Shown: positions 47,142-55,702 of the stretch, piece after piece
Layout of the letters: every line of letters begins with the position of its first letter
Numbering within the stretch: the first letter of the stretch is position 1
NCBI RefSeq assembly: GCF_024758505.1
Contig: NZ_CP077970.1
Location: 3,596,001-3,660,000 of the forward strand
Direction of reading: 5' to 3'
Length of the DNA: 64,000 nt
DNA from: Bradyrhizobium arachidis
GTDB lineage: Bacteria; Pseudomonadota; Alphaproteobacteria; Rhizobiales; Xanthobacteraceae
Program-made: the position numbers and the translations under genes
The notes under the pieces: generated by a model
The model's database searches: none
What the model saw: the letters and a program-made list of their open reading frames with translations, nothing else
Told to the model about the DNA's origin: nothing

Positions 47142-47513
47142 ATGAGACGCCTCATCATCCTGGGCGCTGTTTTGGCAACCGCGCTTGTCATCGAGGAAGC
47201 TACGCAGGGCTGGATTCTTGGTCGTGGTCCGGCGGCCTGCCGCGCGATCGGGGGAAAGCCTGCGATCGGCGGCTGCGTGACGCCGCTCTGTTACTGGCAA
47301 GGCAATTGTGGGCACTGGGCGAACCCGGTGCAGTGGGTCGATAGGCTGAAGCCGGGCGATCCTATATCAAAGGTGGTTTTCTGGCTCGGCGAACCGCTTC
47401 AGCGCGACGGCGAATATCTCTCCTGGTCGTGCGGGAAGCCGAGCAGCAACAGTTTTCGCGCCACCATCCGGGATGACCGGTTGGTGGAATTGGAGCCGTG
47501 CAAGCCCGAGTGA
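47142..47513 (+). CDS. small exported or membrane-anchored hypothetical protein
   Basis: About 123 residues with an N-terminal hydrophobic anchor (MRRLIILGAVLATALVIEEA). A cysteine-rich middle (ACRAIGGKPAIGGCVTPLCY, WQGNCGHW) is followed by LKPGDPISKVVFWLGEPLQR and WSCGKPSSNSFRATIRDDRL, reminiscent of a SmpA/BamE-like fold. This resemblance is weak. An ATG at 47127 would overlap the LtrA stop; the ATG at 47142 follows GGCGAGG. Function unknown. Confidence 0.65.
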   Translation: MRRLIILGAVLATALVIEEATQGWILGRGPAACRAIGGKPAIGGCVTPLCYWQGNCGHWANPVQWVDRLKPGDPISKVVFWLGEPLQRDGEYLSWSCGKPSSNSFRATIRDDRLVELEPCKPE

Positions 47514-47531
47514 CGTTCGCTCCCGCAGCGT

Positions 47532-48503
47532 TTACTTCGCAACCTCGAGCGCGTGCACCGAGAACATCTTGGCCGAATCCGTCCAGGTTTCGCGCACCCG
47601 CCAGCCGGCGCCGCGCGCCAGTGCCGCAAAACGTTCGAGGCTGTATTTGTAGCTGTTCTCGGTGTGGATGGTCTCACCGGTGCGGAACGCGAAGCTCGTG
47701 CCCAGCATGCGCACCGTCTGGCTCTTCTTGCTGATCAGGTGCATCTCGATACGGTGGCGCTCGCGATTGTAGATCGCGCGATGGGTGAAGGCGGAGAGGT
47801 CGAAATTGCCGCCGAGCTCGCGGTTGATCCGCACGAGGACATTGAGATTGAAGCGCGCGGTGACGCCGGCCGCATCGTTATAGGCCTCGTACAGCACGCG
47901 CTCGTCCTTTTCGAGGTCGACGCCGATGATCATCTGCGCGCCCTGGCCCAAAATCTCGCGCGCGCTCTTCAGGAACGCGCTCGCCTCATGCGGCTCGAAA
48001 TTGCCGATGGTGGAGCCCGGGAAGAATCCGACCTTGGGCATATCGGCGACGGCCGCGGGCAGTGCGAACGGTGTGGTGAAATCGGCTGTCACCGGATGGA
48101 TGCCGAGCGCAGGAAAATCCCGGCGCAGGCCGTTCGCCTGCGAATGCAGGAAATCGCCGGAGATATCGACGGGCACATAGGCCGCGAATTTGCAGTGCCT
48201 CAGGAGCAGCCGGACTTTTGTGGTCGCGCCGGCGCCGAACTCGACCAAAGCCGCGTGCTCAGGGATGATCGCCGCGATCTCGTCCCCGCGCTCGCGCAAA
48301 ATCGAAAGCTCGGTGCGCGTCGGATAATATTCCGGCAGGCGCGTGATGGCCTCGAACAGCTCCGATCCGGTCGCATCGTAGAAATATTTCGGCGACAGCC
48401 GCTTCGGCTGTTGCGACAGGTCCTCGATGGCTTCGCGGGCGAAGGCGGTTGTCTGTTCGTCAGGAAGATGGGCTTCAGCCAAAGCGCTGGCATGCACATT
48501 CAT
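47532..48503 (-). CDS. egtD: L-histidine N-alpha-methyltransferase EgtD
   Basis: 323 residues, the usual length. It trimethylates histidine to hercynine with SAM, the first step of ergothioneine synthesis. Motifs: SPKYFYDATGSELFEAITRL, PEYYPTRTELSIL, ALVEFGAGATTKVRLLLRHC, AAYVPVDISGDFLHSQANGL and KVGFFPGSTIGNFEPHEASA. AGGAGAG lies 6 nt upstream of the ATG at 48503. It is downstream of egtB by 51 bp on the same strand. Confidence 0.95.
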   Translation of the reverse strand: MNVHASALAEAHLPDEQTTAFAREAIEDLSQQPKRLSPKYFYDATGSELFEAITRLPEYYPTRTELSILRERGDEIAAIIPEHAALVEFGAGATTKVRLLLRHCKFAAYVPVDISGDFLHSQANGLRRDFPALGIHPVTADFTTPFALPAAVADMPKVGFFPGSTIGNFEPHEASAFLKSAREILGQGAQMIIGVDLEKDERVLYEAYNDAAGVTARFNLNVLVRINRELGGNFDLSAFTHRAIYNRERHRIEMHLISKKSQTVRMLGTSFAFRTGETIHTENSYKYSLERFAALARGAGWRVRETWTDSAKMFSVHALEVAK

Positions 48504-48554
48504 GATACTCTCCTGAACGCGCTGTCCGGCGCGCATTGATCGTCGGATGAGAAC

Positions 48555-49802
48555 TCAGTCGTAGTCGGCGAGGCGCAATCCCGTGAACTGCCATCGGTGG
48601 TGTGGATAGAAAAAGTTACGATAAGTAATACGGCTGTGCCCGCTCGGGGTTGCAAGCGAGGAGCCGCGCAGCACCAACTGGTTGACCATGAACTTGCCGT
48701 TGTACTCGCCGAGCGCGCCCTCGATGGCGCGATAGCCGGGGTAGGGGGAGTAGGAGCTGCGGGTCCACTGCCAGACGATGCCGAAGGCATCGTTGAGCCT
48801 TTCCGCGCGGGCCGCCACTTCCCACTCCATCTCGGTCGGCAGATGCTTTCCCGCCCAGCGCGCGAAAGCGTCCGCCTCGTAATAGCTGACGTGACTGACG
48901 GGCGCGTTTGGATTGACCGGCTTGAGGCCGGCGAGCGTCATCATCTGCCATTGGTCGTCGATCTCGCGCCAGTGGCCGGGTGCCTGCCAGCCCTCGCCGC
49001 TCGCGGTGGCAAAGCCGTCCATCAGCCACAGCGTCGCGGTTCGATAGCCGCCGTCCTTCATGAAGGCGAGCCACTCGGCATTGGTGACGAGGTTGCGCGC
49101 GATCCGGACAGGCCCGACGAGGGCGCGGTGCGCCGGCTTCTCGTTGTCGAAGTGAAAGCTGTCGCCGGCGTGTCCAATGGTGTGGATGCCTTCGTTCAGC
49201 GCCAGCCAGTCTTCGCCACTACGTGTCGCGGCGGGAAAGCGCCAGGAGGGATCATAGGCAGGCGATACCGGGTTCTGCGCAAAGGCGTGCAAAATGTCCG
49301 TGAACATCAATTCCTGATGCTGCTGCTCGTGATTGAGGCCGACCTCGACGAGTGGGCTGATCTCGCGCAGCTTTGCAGCATCGGCCTCGCGGAAGAATTT
49401 TACGACGGCCGCGTCGACATGCCTGCGATAGGCGGTGACCTCATCCGCGCTCGGTCGCGTGATATCGCCGCGGCGATGCCGCGCATGACGGGGGCCGGCG
49501 CTGACATAGTAGGAATTGAACAGGAAGGCGAAGTCGGGATGGAAGGGCCGGTAATCAGGACAATGTTCGCCCAGCAAGAACTGCTCGAAGAACCAGGTGG
49601 TATGGGCCCGGTGCCATTTTGCCGGGCTCGCATCCGGCATCGACTGGATCTGCTGATCCTCCGCGCTGAGCGGCGCGGTGCGGCGCTCAGTCTCGTTGCG
49701 GACGGCAGTAAAGGCCTCGACCGGTGCCTCGGCGAGGCCGCCGGCATCGGACGATAGTGACGAAAGGTCGGGGCTGGCCATTGCGGAGGCTTGTTTCGTC
49801 AC
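48555..49802 (-). CDS. egtB: ergothioneine synthase EgtB (iron-dependent sulfoxide synthase)
   Basis: 415 residues from a GTG with GGAG 8 nt upstream; an ATG at 49781 is an alternative. The N-terminal DinB-like domain carries iron ligands: the His in AKWHRAHTTWFFEQF and the HX3HXE of NHEQQHQE (His158, His162). The C-terminal FGE-sulfatase-like domain includes VTNAEWLAFMKDGGYRTATL, PVSHVSYYEADAFARWAGKH, LPTEMEWEVAARA and VLRGSSLATP. It joins hercynine to cysteine or gamma-glutamylcysteine with oxygen. No egtA, egtC or egtE nearby. Confidence 0.94.
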   Translation of the reverse strand: MTKQASAMASPDLSSLSSDAGGLAEAPVEAFTAVRNETERRTAPLSAEDQQIQSMPDASPAKWHRAHTTWFFEQFLLGEHCPDYRPFHPDFAFLFNSYYVSAGPRHARHRRGDITRPSADEVTAYRRHVDAAVVKFFREADAAKLREISPLVEVGLNHEQQHQELMFTDILHAFAQNPVSPAYDPSWRFPAATRSGEDWLALNEGIHTIGHAGDSFHFDNEKPAHRALVGPVRIARNLVTNAEWLAFMKDGGYRTATLWLMDGFATASGEGWQAPGHWREIDDQWQMMTLAGLKPVNPNAPVSHVSYYEADAFARWAGKHLPTEMEWEVAARAERLNDAFGIVWQWTRSSYSPYPGYRAIEGALGEYNGKFMVNQLVLRGSSLATPSGHSRITYRNFFYPHHRWQFTGLRLADYD

Positions 49803-50096
49803 GGTTTTCTCCAGATGAACAAGAGAACGTTGCTGGCGTGGCTCGGTTCCTGGGATCAGGTTCGTCCTAAATAGGGCGCCCGTTACGGGATAAAAGTCCT
49901 CCTCGGGTATGATATTAGAGCCATCAGGCTATGGACCCGCGCCCCCCTCGGGCCTCATCCGGCCGCATGGCAGGCCCCCGTCGCCGCCATTTTACTTTGG
50001 ATGCACAATAGTTTGGGCTACATATATGCCTGAGTATCGGGTTAGATGGGCCGAGCCGGCCCGAGGCATTTGAAGGGCTCCGCAGAGGATACGGAT
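49803..50096. promoter_or_regulatory. divergent promoter region, egtB / grxD
   Basis: 294 bp between the starts of egtB and grxD, which are divergent. It contains AT-richer segments (about 49870-49925 and 49990-50040). No gene or clear operator seen. Confidence 0.4.
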
Positions 50097-50429
50097 ATGA
50101 GCATCGAGCAATTCATCGACAGCGAAGTGAAGTCGAACGACGTGGTTCTGTTCATGAAGGGCACGCCGCAATTTCCGCAGTGCGGCTTTTCCGGCCAGGT
50201 CGTGCAGATCCTCGACCACCTCGGGGTCGGCTATAAGGGCCTGAACGTTCTGGAATCGGCCGAGCTGCGCAACGGCATCAAGACCTATTCGAACTGGCCG
50301 ACCATTCCCCAGCTCTACGTCAAGGGCGAGTTCGTCGGCGGCTGCGACATCATCCGTGAGATGTTCCAGGCTGGCGAATTGCAGCAGCTCTTCTCCGACA
50401 AGGGCGTGGCCATCAACGCCGCGGCCTGA
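50097..50429 (+). CDS. grxD: monothiol glutaredoxin (CGFS type)
   Basis: 110 residues: [20 protein letters not shown] with the CGFS site at Cys29, then [20 protein letters not shown] for glutathione binding. It carries [2Fe-2S] clusters in partnership with BolA. The ATG at 50097 is selected by GAGG 8-9 nt upstream. It lies after an inserted block that separates it from purL-bolA. The macrodomain gene follows after 10 bp. Confidence 0.96.
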   Translation: MSIEQFIDSEVKSNDVVLFMKGTPQFPQCGFSGQVVQILDHLGVGYKGLNVLESAELRNGIKTYSNWPTIPQLYVKGEFVGGCDIIREMFQAGELQQLFSDKGVAINAAA

Positions 50430-50439
50430 CGTCTTGTCG

Positions 50440-50988
50440 ATGCTGACGCGCCGGATCGGTGGCGCGCAGCTCGATGTTATCGTTGCCGACATCACGACAC
50501 TCGGCGTTGACGCCATCGTCAACGCCGCAAACACGTCGCTTCTTGGCGGGGGCGGCGTGGATGGGGCGATCCACCGGGCCGCGGGTCCGGACCTCGTCGC
50601 CGAATGCCGCATGCTCCACGGCTGCAAGACGGGCGACGCCAAGATCACCAAGGGCTACCGGCTCAAGGCCGCGCATGTGATCCACACGGTCGGTCCGGTG
50701 TGGAATGCCGGCACGCTTGGTGAAGACGATCTGCTCGCCTCCTGCTATCGCCGCTCGATGGAGCTGTGCGCCAAGCACGCGCTGACCTCGGTGGCATTCC
50801 CCGCGATTTCGACGGGCATTTTCTGCTTTCCCGCCGACCGGGCCGCCGACATTGCCATGCGCACCACGATCGAGGCGCTGCCGGCGACGCCATCCGTTGC
50901 CCGCGTCATATTCTGCTGCTTCTCTGAGCCGAGCGCGAACGTTCATGTCGAGGCGCTCTTGCGACACAGCAGCCCTTGTAACGACTGA
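50440..50988 (+). CDS. macrodomain (ADP-ribose-binding) protein
   Basis: 182 residues, a single macrodomain: [60 protein letters not shown] and [20 protein letters not shown]. The [10 protein letters not shown] and STGIF loops are those of MacroD/YmdB-type proteins, which hydrolyse O-acetyl-ADP-ribose or mono-ADP-ribosyl esters. It starts 10 bp after grxD, so probably co-transcribed. Confidence 0.92.
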   Translation: MLTRRIGGAQLDVIVADITTLGVDAIVNAANTSLLGGGGVDGAIHRAAGPDLVAECRMLHGCKTGDAKITKGYRLKAAHVIHTVGPVWNAGTLGEDDLLASCYRRSMELCAKHALTSVAFPAISTGIFCFPADRAADIAMRTTIEALPATPSVARVIFCCFSEPSANVHVEALLRHSSPCND

Positions 50989-51030
50989 CGCGGTCAGTAC
51001 ACTCCGCCGGCCATGTTCCGGGGAGGGGAT

Positions 51031-52317
51031 ATGACTTTGCATTTTGGACTGCGTTCGTTTGCCTATGCCGCGCTCATGTCGCTCGGCGCCAGCTCGTTGG
51101 CCCAAGCGGAAGGGACCTACGAAATCCCGGCGGGGGCTCGTTTCAATCAGGATAAGCTCGCCAAGATCAGTGACTTCTTCAAGAACGAGGTCGCGACCGG
51201 CAAGATCGCCGGCGCGACGGTGCTGATCCAGCACCAGGGCAAGCCGGTCTTCCGTGAGGCTTTTGGCGTCCAGGACGTGGTGAGCAAGGCGCCGATTACC
51301 GACAAGACGATCTTTCGCCTGTTCTCGATGACGAAGGCGATCACCGCGGTGGTCGCGATGAAATTGGTCGAAGAGGGCAAGATCAAGCTCGACGACCCCG
51401 TCTCGAAATACATTCCGTCTTTTGCCAATGTGAAGGTCGGCGTCGAGAAGAAGGCAGATGACGGCACCAAGTCGCTCGAGCTCGTGCCGCTGAGTCGGCC
51501 GATGACGGTGAAGGATCTGATGACGCACACCTCGGGCGTCACCTATGGCTTCTATGGCGACAGCCTGGTCCGCAAGGCTTACAAGGACGCCAACATCTAT
51601 GCCGGCGATTTCGATCTCGCCGAGTTCGCCGAGCGCATCGCAAAGCTGCCGCTGCACAACCAGCCGGGCGCGCTCTGGCAATACGGCCATTCCACCGACA
51701 TCCTGGCGCGCGTCATGGAAGTCGCGACCGGAAAATCGCTGCTCGAAATCGAGCGCGAGAAACTGCTCGATCCGATCGGCATGGTCGATACCGCCTTCCT
51801 CGTGACCGATCCGGAGAAGCAGAAGCTTCTGGCGCAGCCGGTGCCGAATGACAGCGACTTCCGCGTCGGCCGTATCAACGATCCGACCGTCGTCAAGAAG
51901 TGGCAATCGGCCAGCGGCGGCATGGTCTCGACCATGGCGGACTATACGCGCTTCGCGCAGATGCTGCTCAACGGCGGCAGCCTCGATGGTAAGGTCATTC
52001 TCAAGCCCGAGACCTTCAAACTGATGACGACCGATCAGATCGGTCCGGGCTCGGGCGTCGATCGCGACTATTTCTACTTCCCCGGCGACGGTTTTGGCTT
52101 CGGCCTCGGCCTTGCGGTGCGCACCGATCCCGGCAACGCAAAGCCGCCACCGCCCGGCGACCTCGGCGAACTGAAGTGGGACGGCGCATCCGGCTGCTAT
52201 TTCGTGATCGATCCCAAGCAAAAGATGTTCTTCGTCCTCTTGGAGCAGACCCCGAGCGAACGCCAGCGCGTGCAACGGACGCTGAAGCAGTTGGTCTATG
52301 AGGCGATGGAGAACTGA
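51031..52317 (+). CDS. exported class-C beta-lactamase-like serine hydrolase, first of tandem pair
   Basis: 428 residues. The signal peptide (HFGLRSFAYAALMSLGASSL, AQAE) is followed by a beta-lactamase/transpeptidase-like domain. The nucleophile motif S-x-x-K is SMTK in IFRLFSMTKAITAVVAMKLV. The second motif reads WQYGHSTDILARVMEVATGK, a Tyr-x-His instead of Tyr-x-Asn. Members include esterases and D-peptidases; resistance to beta-lactams is not implied. GGGGAGG lies just upstream of the ATG at 51031. It is closely similar over its length to the next gene. Confidence 0.9.
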   Translation: MTLHFGLRSFAYAALMSLGASSLAQAEGTYEIPAGARFNQDKLAKISDFFKNEVATGKIAGATVLIQHQGKPVFREAFGVQDVVSKAPITDKTIFRLFSMTKAITAVVAMKLVEEGKIKLDDPVSKYIPSFANVKVGVEKKADDGTKSLELVPLSRPMTVKDLMTHTSGVTYGFYGDSLVRKAYKDANIYAGDFDLAEFAERIAKLPLHNQPGALWQYGHSTDILARVMEVATGKSLLEIEREKLLDPIGMVDTAFLVTDPEKQKLLAQPVPNDSDFRVGRINDPTVVKKWQSASGGMVSTMADYTRFAQMLLNGGSLDGKVILKPETFKLMTTDQIGPGSGVDRDYFYFPGDGFGFGLGLAVRTDPGNAKPPPPGDLGELKWDGASGCYFVIDPKQKMFFVLLEQTPSERQRVQRTLKQLVYEAMEN

Positions 52318-52318
52318 G

Positions 52319-53569
52319 GTGCTCGTTCGCGTCGCCCTTGCGGCGACGCTCGCGCTGCTGGTCGGCGCGGTCTGCGCCGTCCGCGCCGAGGCTCCGCAAC
52401 CCGCGCCCCGCAGCTTGTCGCCTGCGGGGCTTGAGCGCGTCAGCGACTATCTTCAGGCGCAGGTGAGCGGCGGCAAGATCCCCGGCGCGATCCTCCTGAT
52501 CCAGCAGCACGGCAAGCCCGTCCTCCACGCGAAGTTCGGCGAGCGCAACGCCAGGACGCATGCGCCGATGACCGACGATACCATCTTCCGCATCTATTCG
52601 ATGTCGAAGCCCGTCACATCGGTGGCGGCGATGTTACTGGTCGACGACGGCAGGTTGGCGCTCGACGATCCCATCGCAAAGTACATACCGGCCTTCGCGA
52701 ATGTGAAGGTCGGCGTCGAGCAGCCGGACGGCAAGCTGACGCTCACGCCGCTGGCGCGACCGGTCACCGTGCGCGACCTGCTCCGCCACACCTCGGGGAT
52801 CACCTACGGCTTTTACGGCGACAGCCTGGTGCGCAAGCTCTATGCGCTCGCCGGCCTGTTCGACGGCGACCCTGATAACGCGCAATTCGTCGACCGGCTG
52901 GCGCGACTGCCGCTCGCTGAGCAGCCCGCGACCCTCTGGGACTACGGCCATTCGACCGACGTGCTGGGGCGGGTGATCGAGGTCGCCTCAGGCCAGTCGC
53001 TCTATCAGTTCGAGAAGGAACGGCTGCTCGATCCCTTGGGCATGCGGGACACCGCATTCTTCGTCGCGGATGAGGCGAAGCGGTCGCTGATCGCCGAGCC
53101 CTTGCCCGATGATTGGTTCGACCGGCCGGTCGCTGGCATCAGGGAAGCGACCGCGCCGCGGCGCTGGGAATCCGGCGGCGCCGGCATGGTGGGTACGATC
53201 AGAGACTATGCCCGCTTTGCGCAGATGCTGCTCAACGGCGGCGAGATCGACGGCCGCCGCTACCTCAAGCGCGAGACGGTGGCGCTGATGGCGTCCGACC
53301 AGATCGGCGAGGGTAGCGGGATCAAGCGCGATCCCGAGTTCTATTTCCCATCGTCCGACAGCGGGTTCGGTCTCGGCTTTGCCGTGCGCACGGTGGCTAA
53401 GCCGCCGCTGCCCGCAGGCGAATATCGCTGGGACGGCGTCGGCGGCACCTTCTTCTTCATCGATCCCGCTGATGACTTGTTCGTCATCTGCATGATGCAA
53501 TCGCCCTCGCAGCGCGGGCGCATCCAGACCGAGCTGAAGCAACTCGTCTACGAGGCGATGGGCCGCTAA
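52319..53569 (+). CDS. exported class-C beta-lactamase-like serine hydrolase, second of tandem pair
   Basis: 416 residues from a GTG one base after the previous stop, with GGAG 9-10 nt upstream. An ATG at 52298 would overlap the previous gene by 20 bp. Signal peptide (LVRVALAATLALLVGAVCAV), S-x-x-K as SMSK in IFRIYSMSKPVTSVAAMLLV, and Tyr-x-His as WDYGHSTDVLGRVIEVASGQ. The shared HTSG(V/I)TYGFYGDSLVRK block shows that this pair arose by duplication. Probably periplasmic. A dispersed repeat follows immediately after the stop. Confidence 0.9.
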   Translation: MLVRVALAATLALLVGAVCAVRAEAPQPAPRSLSPAGLERVSDYLQAQVSGGKIPGAILLIQQHGKPVLHAKFGERNARTHAPMTDDTIFRIYSMSKPVTSVAAMLLVDDGRLALDDPIAKYIPAFANVKVGVEQPDGKLTLTPLARPVTVRDLLRHTSGITYGFYGDSLVRKLYALAGLFDGDPDNAQFVDRLARLPLAEQPATLWDYGHSTDVLGRVIEVASGQSLYQFEKERLLDPLGMRDTAFFVADEAKRSLIAEPLPDDWFDRPVAGIREATAPRRWESGGAGMVGTIRDYARFAQMLLNGGEIDGRRYLKRETVALMASDQIGEGSGIKRDPEFYFPSSDSGFGLGFAVRTVAKPPLPAGEYRWDGVGGTFFFIDPADDLFVICMMQSPSQRGRIQTELKQLVYEAMGR

Positions 53570-53619
53570 AGCGTTTTCCAGCGAGTGGGCACCGGTTCGC
53601 GTCAAGAAAACGCGTCAAA
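53570..53619. repeat. 50-bp dispersed repeat (AGCGTTTTCC...ACGCGTCAAA), copy 2
   Basis: Same element as 7525-7575. It starts in the base right after the hydrolase stop codon (53567-53569) and lies between two convergent genes. Confidence 0.85.
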
Positions 53620-53630
53620 AGAGACTCTGA

Positions 53631-54698
53631 TCAGGCGCCGCGCACGATCTCGCGCACGTAGCCAATCGTCTCTTCGATCTGGCGCGCATCGACGTCGAGG
53701 TGGGTGCAGGCGCGGATGCGGCCGTCCATCATCGCGAGCATCACGCCGCGCTGGCGCAATGCAGCAACCATCTTGTCGCCGGGAATGCCGGCGCCGTCGG
53801 GCTTGAAGAACACGAGATTGGTCTCGGGCTCCTGCACCTCGATGCCCGCAATCTGCGACAGTCCGCGCGCCAGCGTGCGCGCATTGGCGTGGTCGTCGGC
53901 GAGACGATCGACGTGATGATCGAGCGCGTAGATGCAGGCGGCCGCGCAGATGCCGGCCTGCCGCATCGAGCCGCCCAGCCGCTGCTTCCACTGCCAGACC
54001 GCATCGATGAAGGCGCGAGAGCCCGCCATGACGCCGCCGATAGGCGCGCCGAGGCCTTTCGAGAAATCGATCCAGGCCGAATCCCAGCCGGCGGTCATGT
54101 CGCGCGGCGAGATGCCGGAGGCCACCGTGGCGTTGAGGAGCCGCGCGCCGTCCATGTGGGTGATGAGCCCGTGCTTCTTTGCGATCGCGACGATCTCGTC
54201 GAGTGCCGCCTTCTTCCAGATCGTGCCGCCACCGATATTGGCGGTCTGCTCGACGCTGACCACCGTCTGCGGCGGCTGGTAACGGCTGCGCGGGTGCAGC
54301 GCCTTGCGGAACGTCTCCGGCGTGAACTGGCCGTCGGCGCCGGGAAGCTGAGTCACCTGGAAGCCGCCGAGGGCTGCGTGCGCGCCGCCTTCGCGCGCGA
54401 TGATATGCGCGGTCTCATGCGCAAGTATCTCGTCGCCGGGCCGGCAATGCACCAGCGTTGCCGTGACGTTGCACATCGTGCCCGAGGGCATGTAGACGGC
54501 CGCTTCCTTGCCGAGCAGATCGGCCACGCGCTCGCAGAGCGCATTCACGCTCGGATCATCGCCGACCTGCTCGTCGCCGACCTCGGCGCGAGCCATCGCC
54601 TCGCGCATCGCAGGCGTCGGACGCGTCTGCGTGTCCGAGAGCAGATTGACGCGCACCGGCGGCGCCTTGGGATCGACGGGGGGAGGGGTGTAGAACAT
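53631..54698 (-). CDS. low-specificity L-threonine aldolase
   Basis: 355 residues, fold-type I PLP enzyme cleaving threonine to glycine and acetaldehyde. Motifs: VNLLSDTQTRPTPAMREAMA, EVGDEQVGDDPSVNALCERV, AAVYMPSGTMCNVTATLVHC, AHETAHIIAREGG, THMDGARLLNATVASG and the PLP lysine Lys214 in WIDFSKGLGAPIGGVMAGSR. AGGAGGCG 4-5 nt upstream fixes the start at 54698. Leftward, downstream of rpsD and its terminator. Confidence 0.93.
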   Translation of the reverse strand: MFYTPPPVDPKAPPVRVNLLSDTQTRPTPAMREAMARAEVGDEQVGDDPSVNALCERVADLLGKEAAVYMPSGTMCNVTATLVHCRPGDEILAHETAHIIAREGGAHAALGGFQVTQLPGADGQFTPETFRKALHPRSRYQPPQTVVSVEQTANIGGGTIWKKAALDEIVAIAKKHGLITHMDGARLLNATVASGISPRDMTAGWDSAWIDFSKGLGAPIGGVMAGSRAFIDAVWQWKQRLGGSMRQAGICAAACIYALDHHVDRLADDHANARTLARGLSQIAGIEVQEPETNLVFFKPDGAGIPGDKMVAALRQRGVMLAMMDGRIRACTHLDVDARQIEETIGYVREIVRGA

Positions 54699-54746
54699 GG
54701 GGCGCCTCCTGAAGGCAGGACGGCCACTGACGTGGCTCTTAAGCAA

Positions 54747-54772
54747 AAAGGCCCCGGCGAACCGGGGCCTTT
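54747..54772. terminator. intrinsic terminator of rpsD (usable in both directions)
   Basis: AAAGGCCCCGG (54747-54757) pairs perfectly with 54762-54772 around CGAA. On the minus strand it is followed by T-rich sequence, placing it 12 bp after the rpsD stop. Confidence 0.9.
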
Positions 54773-54784
54773 CGATATCAGTTA

Positions 54785-55402
54785 TTAGCGCGAATAGAAT
54801 TCGACGACCAGATGCGGCTCCATCTGCACCGGGAACGGCACGTCGGAAAGGCCGGGGATGCGCGCGTATTTCGCGGTCATCTTGCCGTGGTCGACTTCGA
54901 GATAGTCGGGCACCTCGCGCTCGGGAAGCTGGCTGGCTTCGAGTACATGGGTGAGCTGCTTGGAGGCTTCCTTGACCTCGATCACATCGCCGACCTTGAG
55001 CTGATAGCTCGAGATGTTGACCTTGCGGCCGTTCACCTTGATGTGGCCGTGGTTGATGAACTGACGCGCGGCGAAGATCGTGGAGACGAACTTGGCGCGG
55101 TACACGACCGCGTCGAGACGACGTTCGAGCAGGCCGATCAGGTTCTCGCCGGTGTCGCCCTTGAGGCGGCTCGCTTCGACATAGATGCCGTGGAATTGGC
55201 GCTCGGAGATGTTGGCGTAGTAGCCCTTGAGCTTCTGCTTGGCGCGCAGCTGCACGCCGAAGTCGGAGAGCTTGCCCTTGCGGCGCTGGCCGTGCTGGCC
55301 GGGGCCGTATTCACGACGGTTCACGGGGCTCTTCGGGCGGCCCCAGATGTTCTGGCCCATACGGCGATCGATCTTGTACTTCGCCTCACTGCGCTTAGTC
55401 AT
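54785..55402 (-). CDS. rpsD: 30S ribosomal protein S4
   Basis: 205 residues, full length. It nucleates small-subunit assembly by binding 16S r[23 protein letters not shown] and [20 protein letters not shown] form the N-terminal region. The S4 RNA-binding domain follows ([40 protein letters not shown]). It stands alone with its own terminator, as in other Rhizobiales, not in the S10/alpha operons. Confidence 0.98.
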   Translation of the reverse strand: MTKRSEAKYKIDRRMGQNIWGRPKSPVNRREYGPGQHGQRRKGKLSDFGVQLRAKQKLKGYYANISERQFHGIYVEASRLKGDTGENLIGLLERRLDAVVYRAKFVSTIFAARQFINHGHIKVNGRKVNISSYQLKVGDVIEVKEASKQLTHVLEASQLPEREVPDYLEVDHGKMTAKYARIPGLSDVPFPVQMEPHLVVEFYSR

Positions 55403-55522
55403 CGCGTCCTCTTAGGGTTCATGGTTTGAGGAAACGCGCCCTCCTGTGTGACGGGAAAACCCGGCACCGACAGGTTCCATTCCCAAAGCCTAGGGAACAG
55501 GACCACGGGTCGCGAAACGCTT

Positions 55523-55544
55523 CGCGGGCCGAAATCGGCCCGCG
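55523..55544. terminator. 10-bp GC hairpin upstream of rpsD
   Basis: CGCGGGCCGA (55523-55532) and TCGGCCCGCG (55535-55544) are perfect inverted copies. It could end the upstream leftward transcript or act in the rpsD leader. No T-run. Confidence 0.45.
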
Positions 55545-55592
55545 AGCAGGCGGCTTTTAGGAGAATTCTGACTGATCTGTCAATGTTTGTTG

Positions 55593-55697
55593 CTGTCATT
55601 CCGGGGCGGTGCGGCAGCACCGAACCCGGAATCTCGAGGTTCCCCGATGCGCAATTGCGCATCTGAGGTCTGGTCCTTCGGACCATCCCGGAACGAC
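55593..55697. repeat. CGTCATTCCGGGGC-type palindromic repeat, copy 2
   Basis: A diverged relative of 45028-45130: GTCATTCCGGGGCGGTGCGG at the left, an AATCTCGAGGTT core, GATGCGCAATTGCGCATC, and a right arm with several mismatches (CATCCCGGAACGAC). Confidence 0.8.
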
Positions 55698-55702
55698 CGG
55701 CC

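Larger units (their letters stand above)
55403..55702. other. 300-bp rpsD upstream region with hairpin and repeat
   Basis: Holds the rpsD promoter region and no supported gene. It also contains the hairpin at 55523-55544 and the repeat at 55593-55697. Confidence 0.45.

Noticed and set aside
48597..49757. 386-codon plus-strand frame opposite egtB
   Set aside because: Shadow of egtB; no conserved segment.
51031..53569. beta-lactamase resistance genes
   Set aside because: Only the S-x-x-K fold is shared; the Tyr-x-Asn motif is Tyr-x-His, and neighbours (ampR, ampG) are absent. An esterase or peptidase role is at least as likely.
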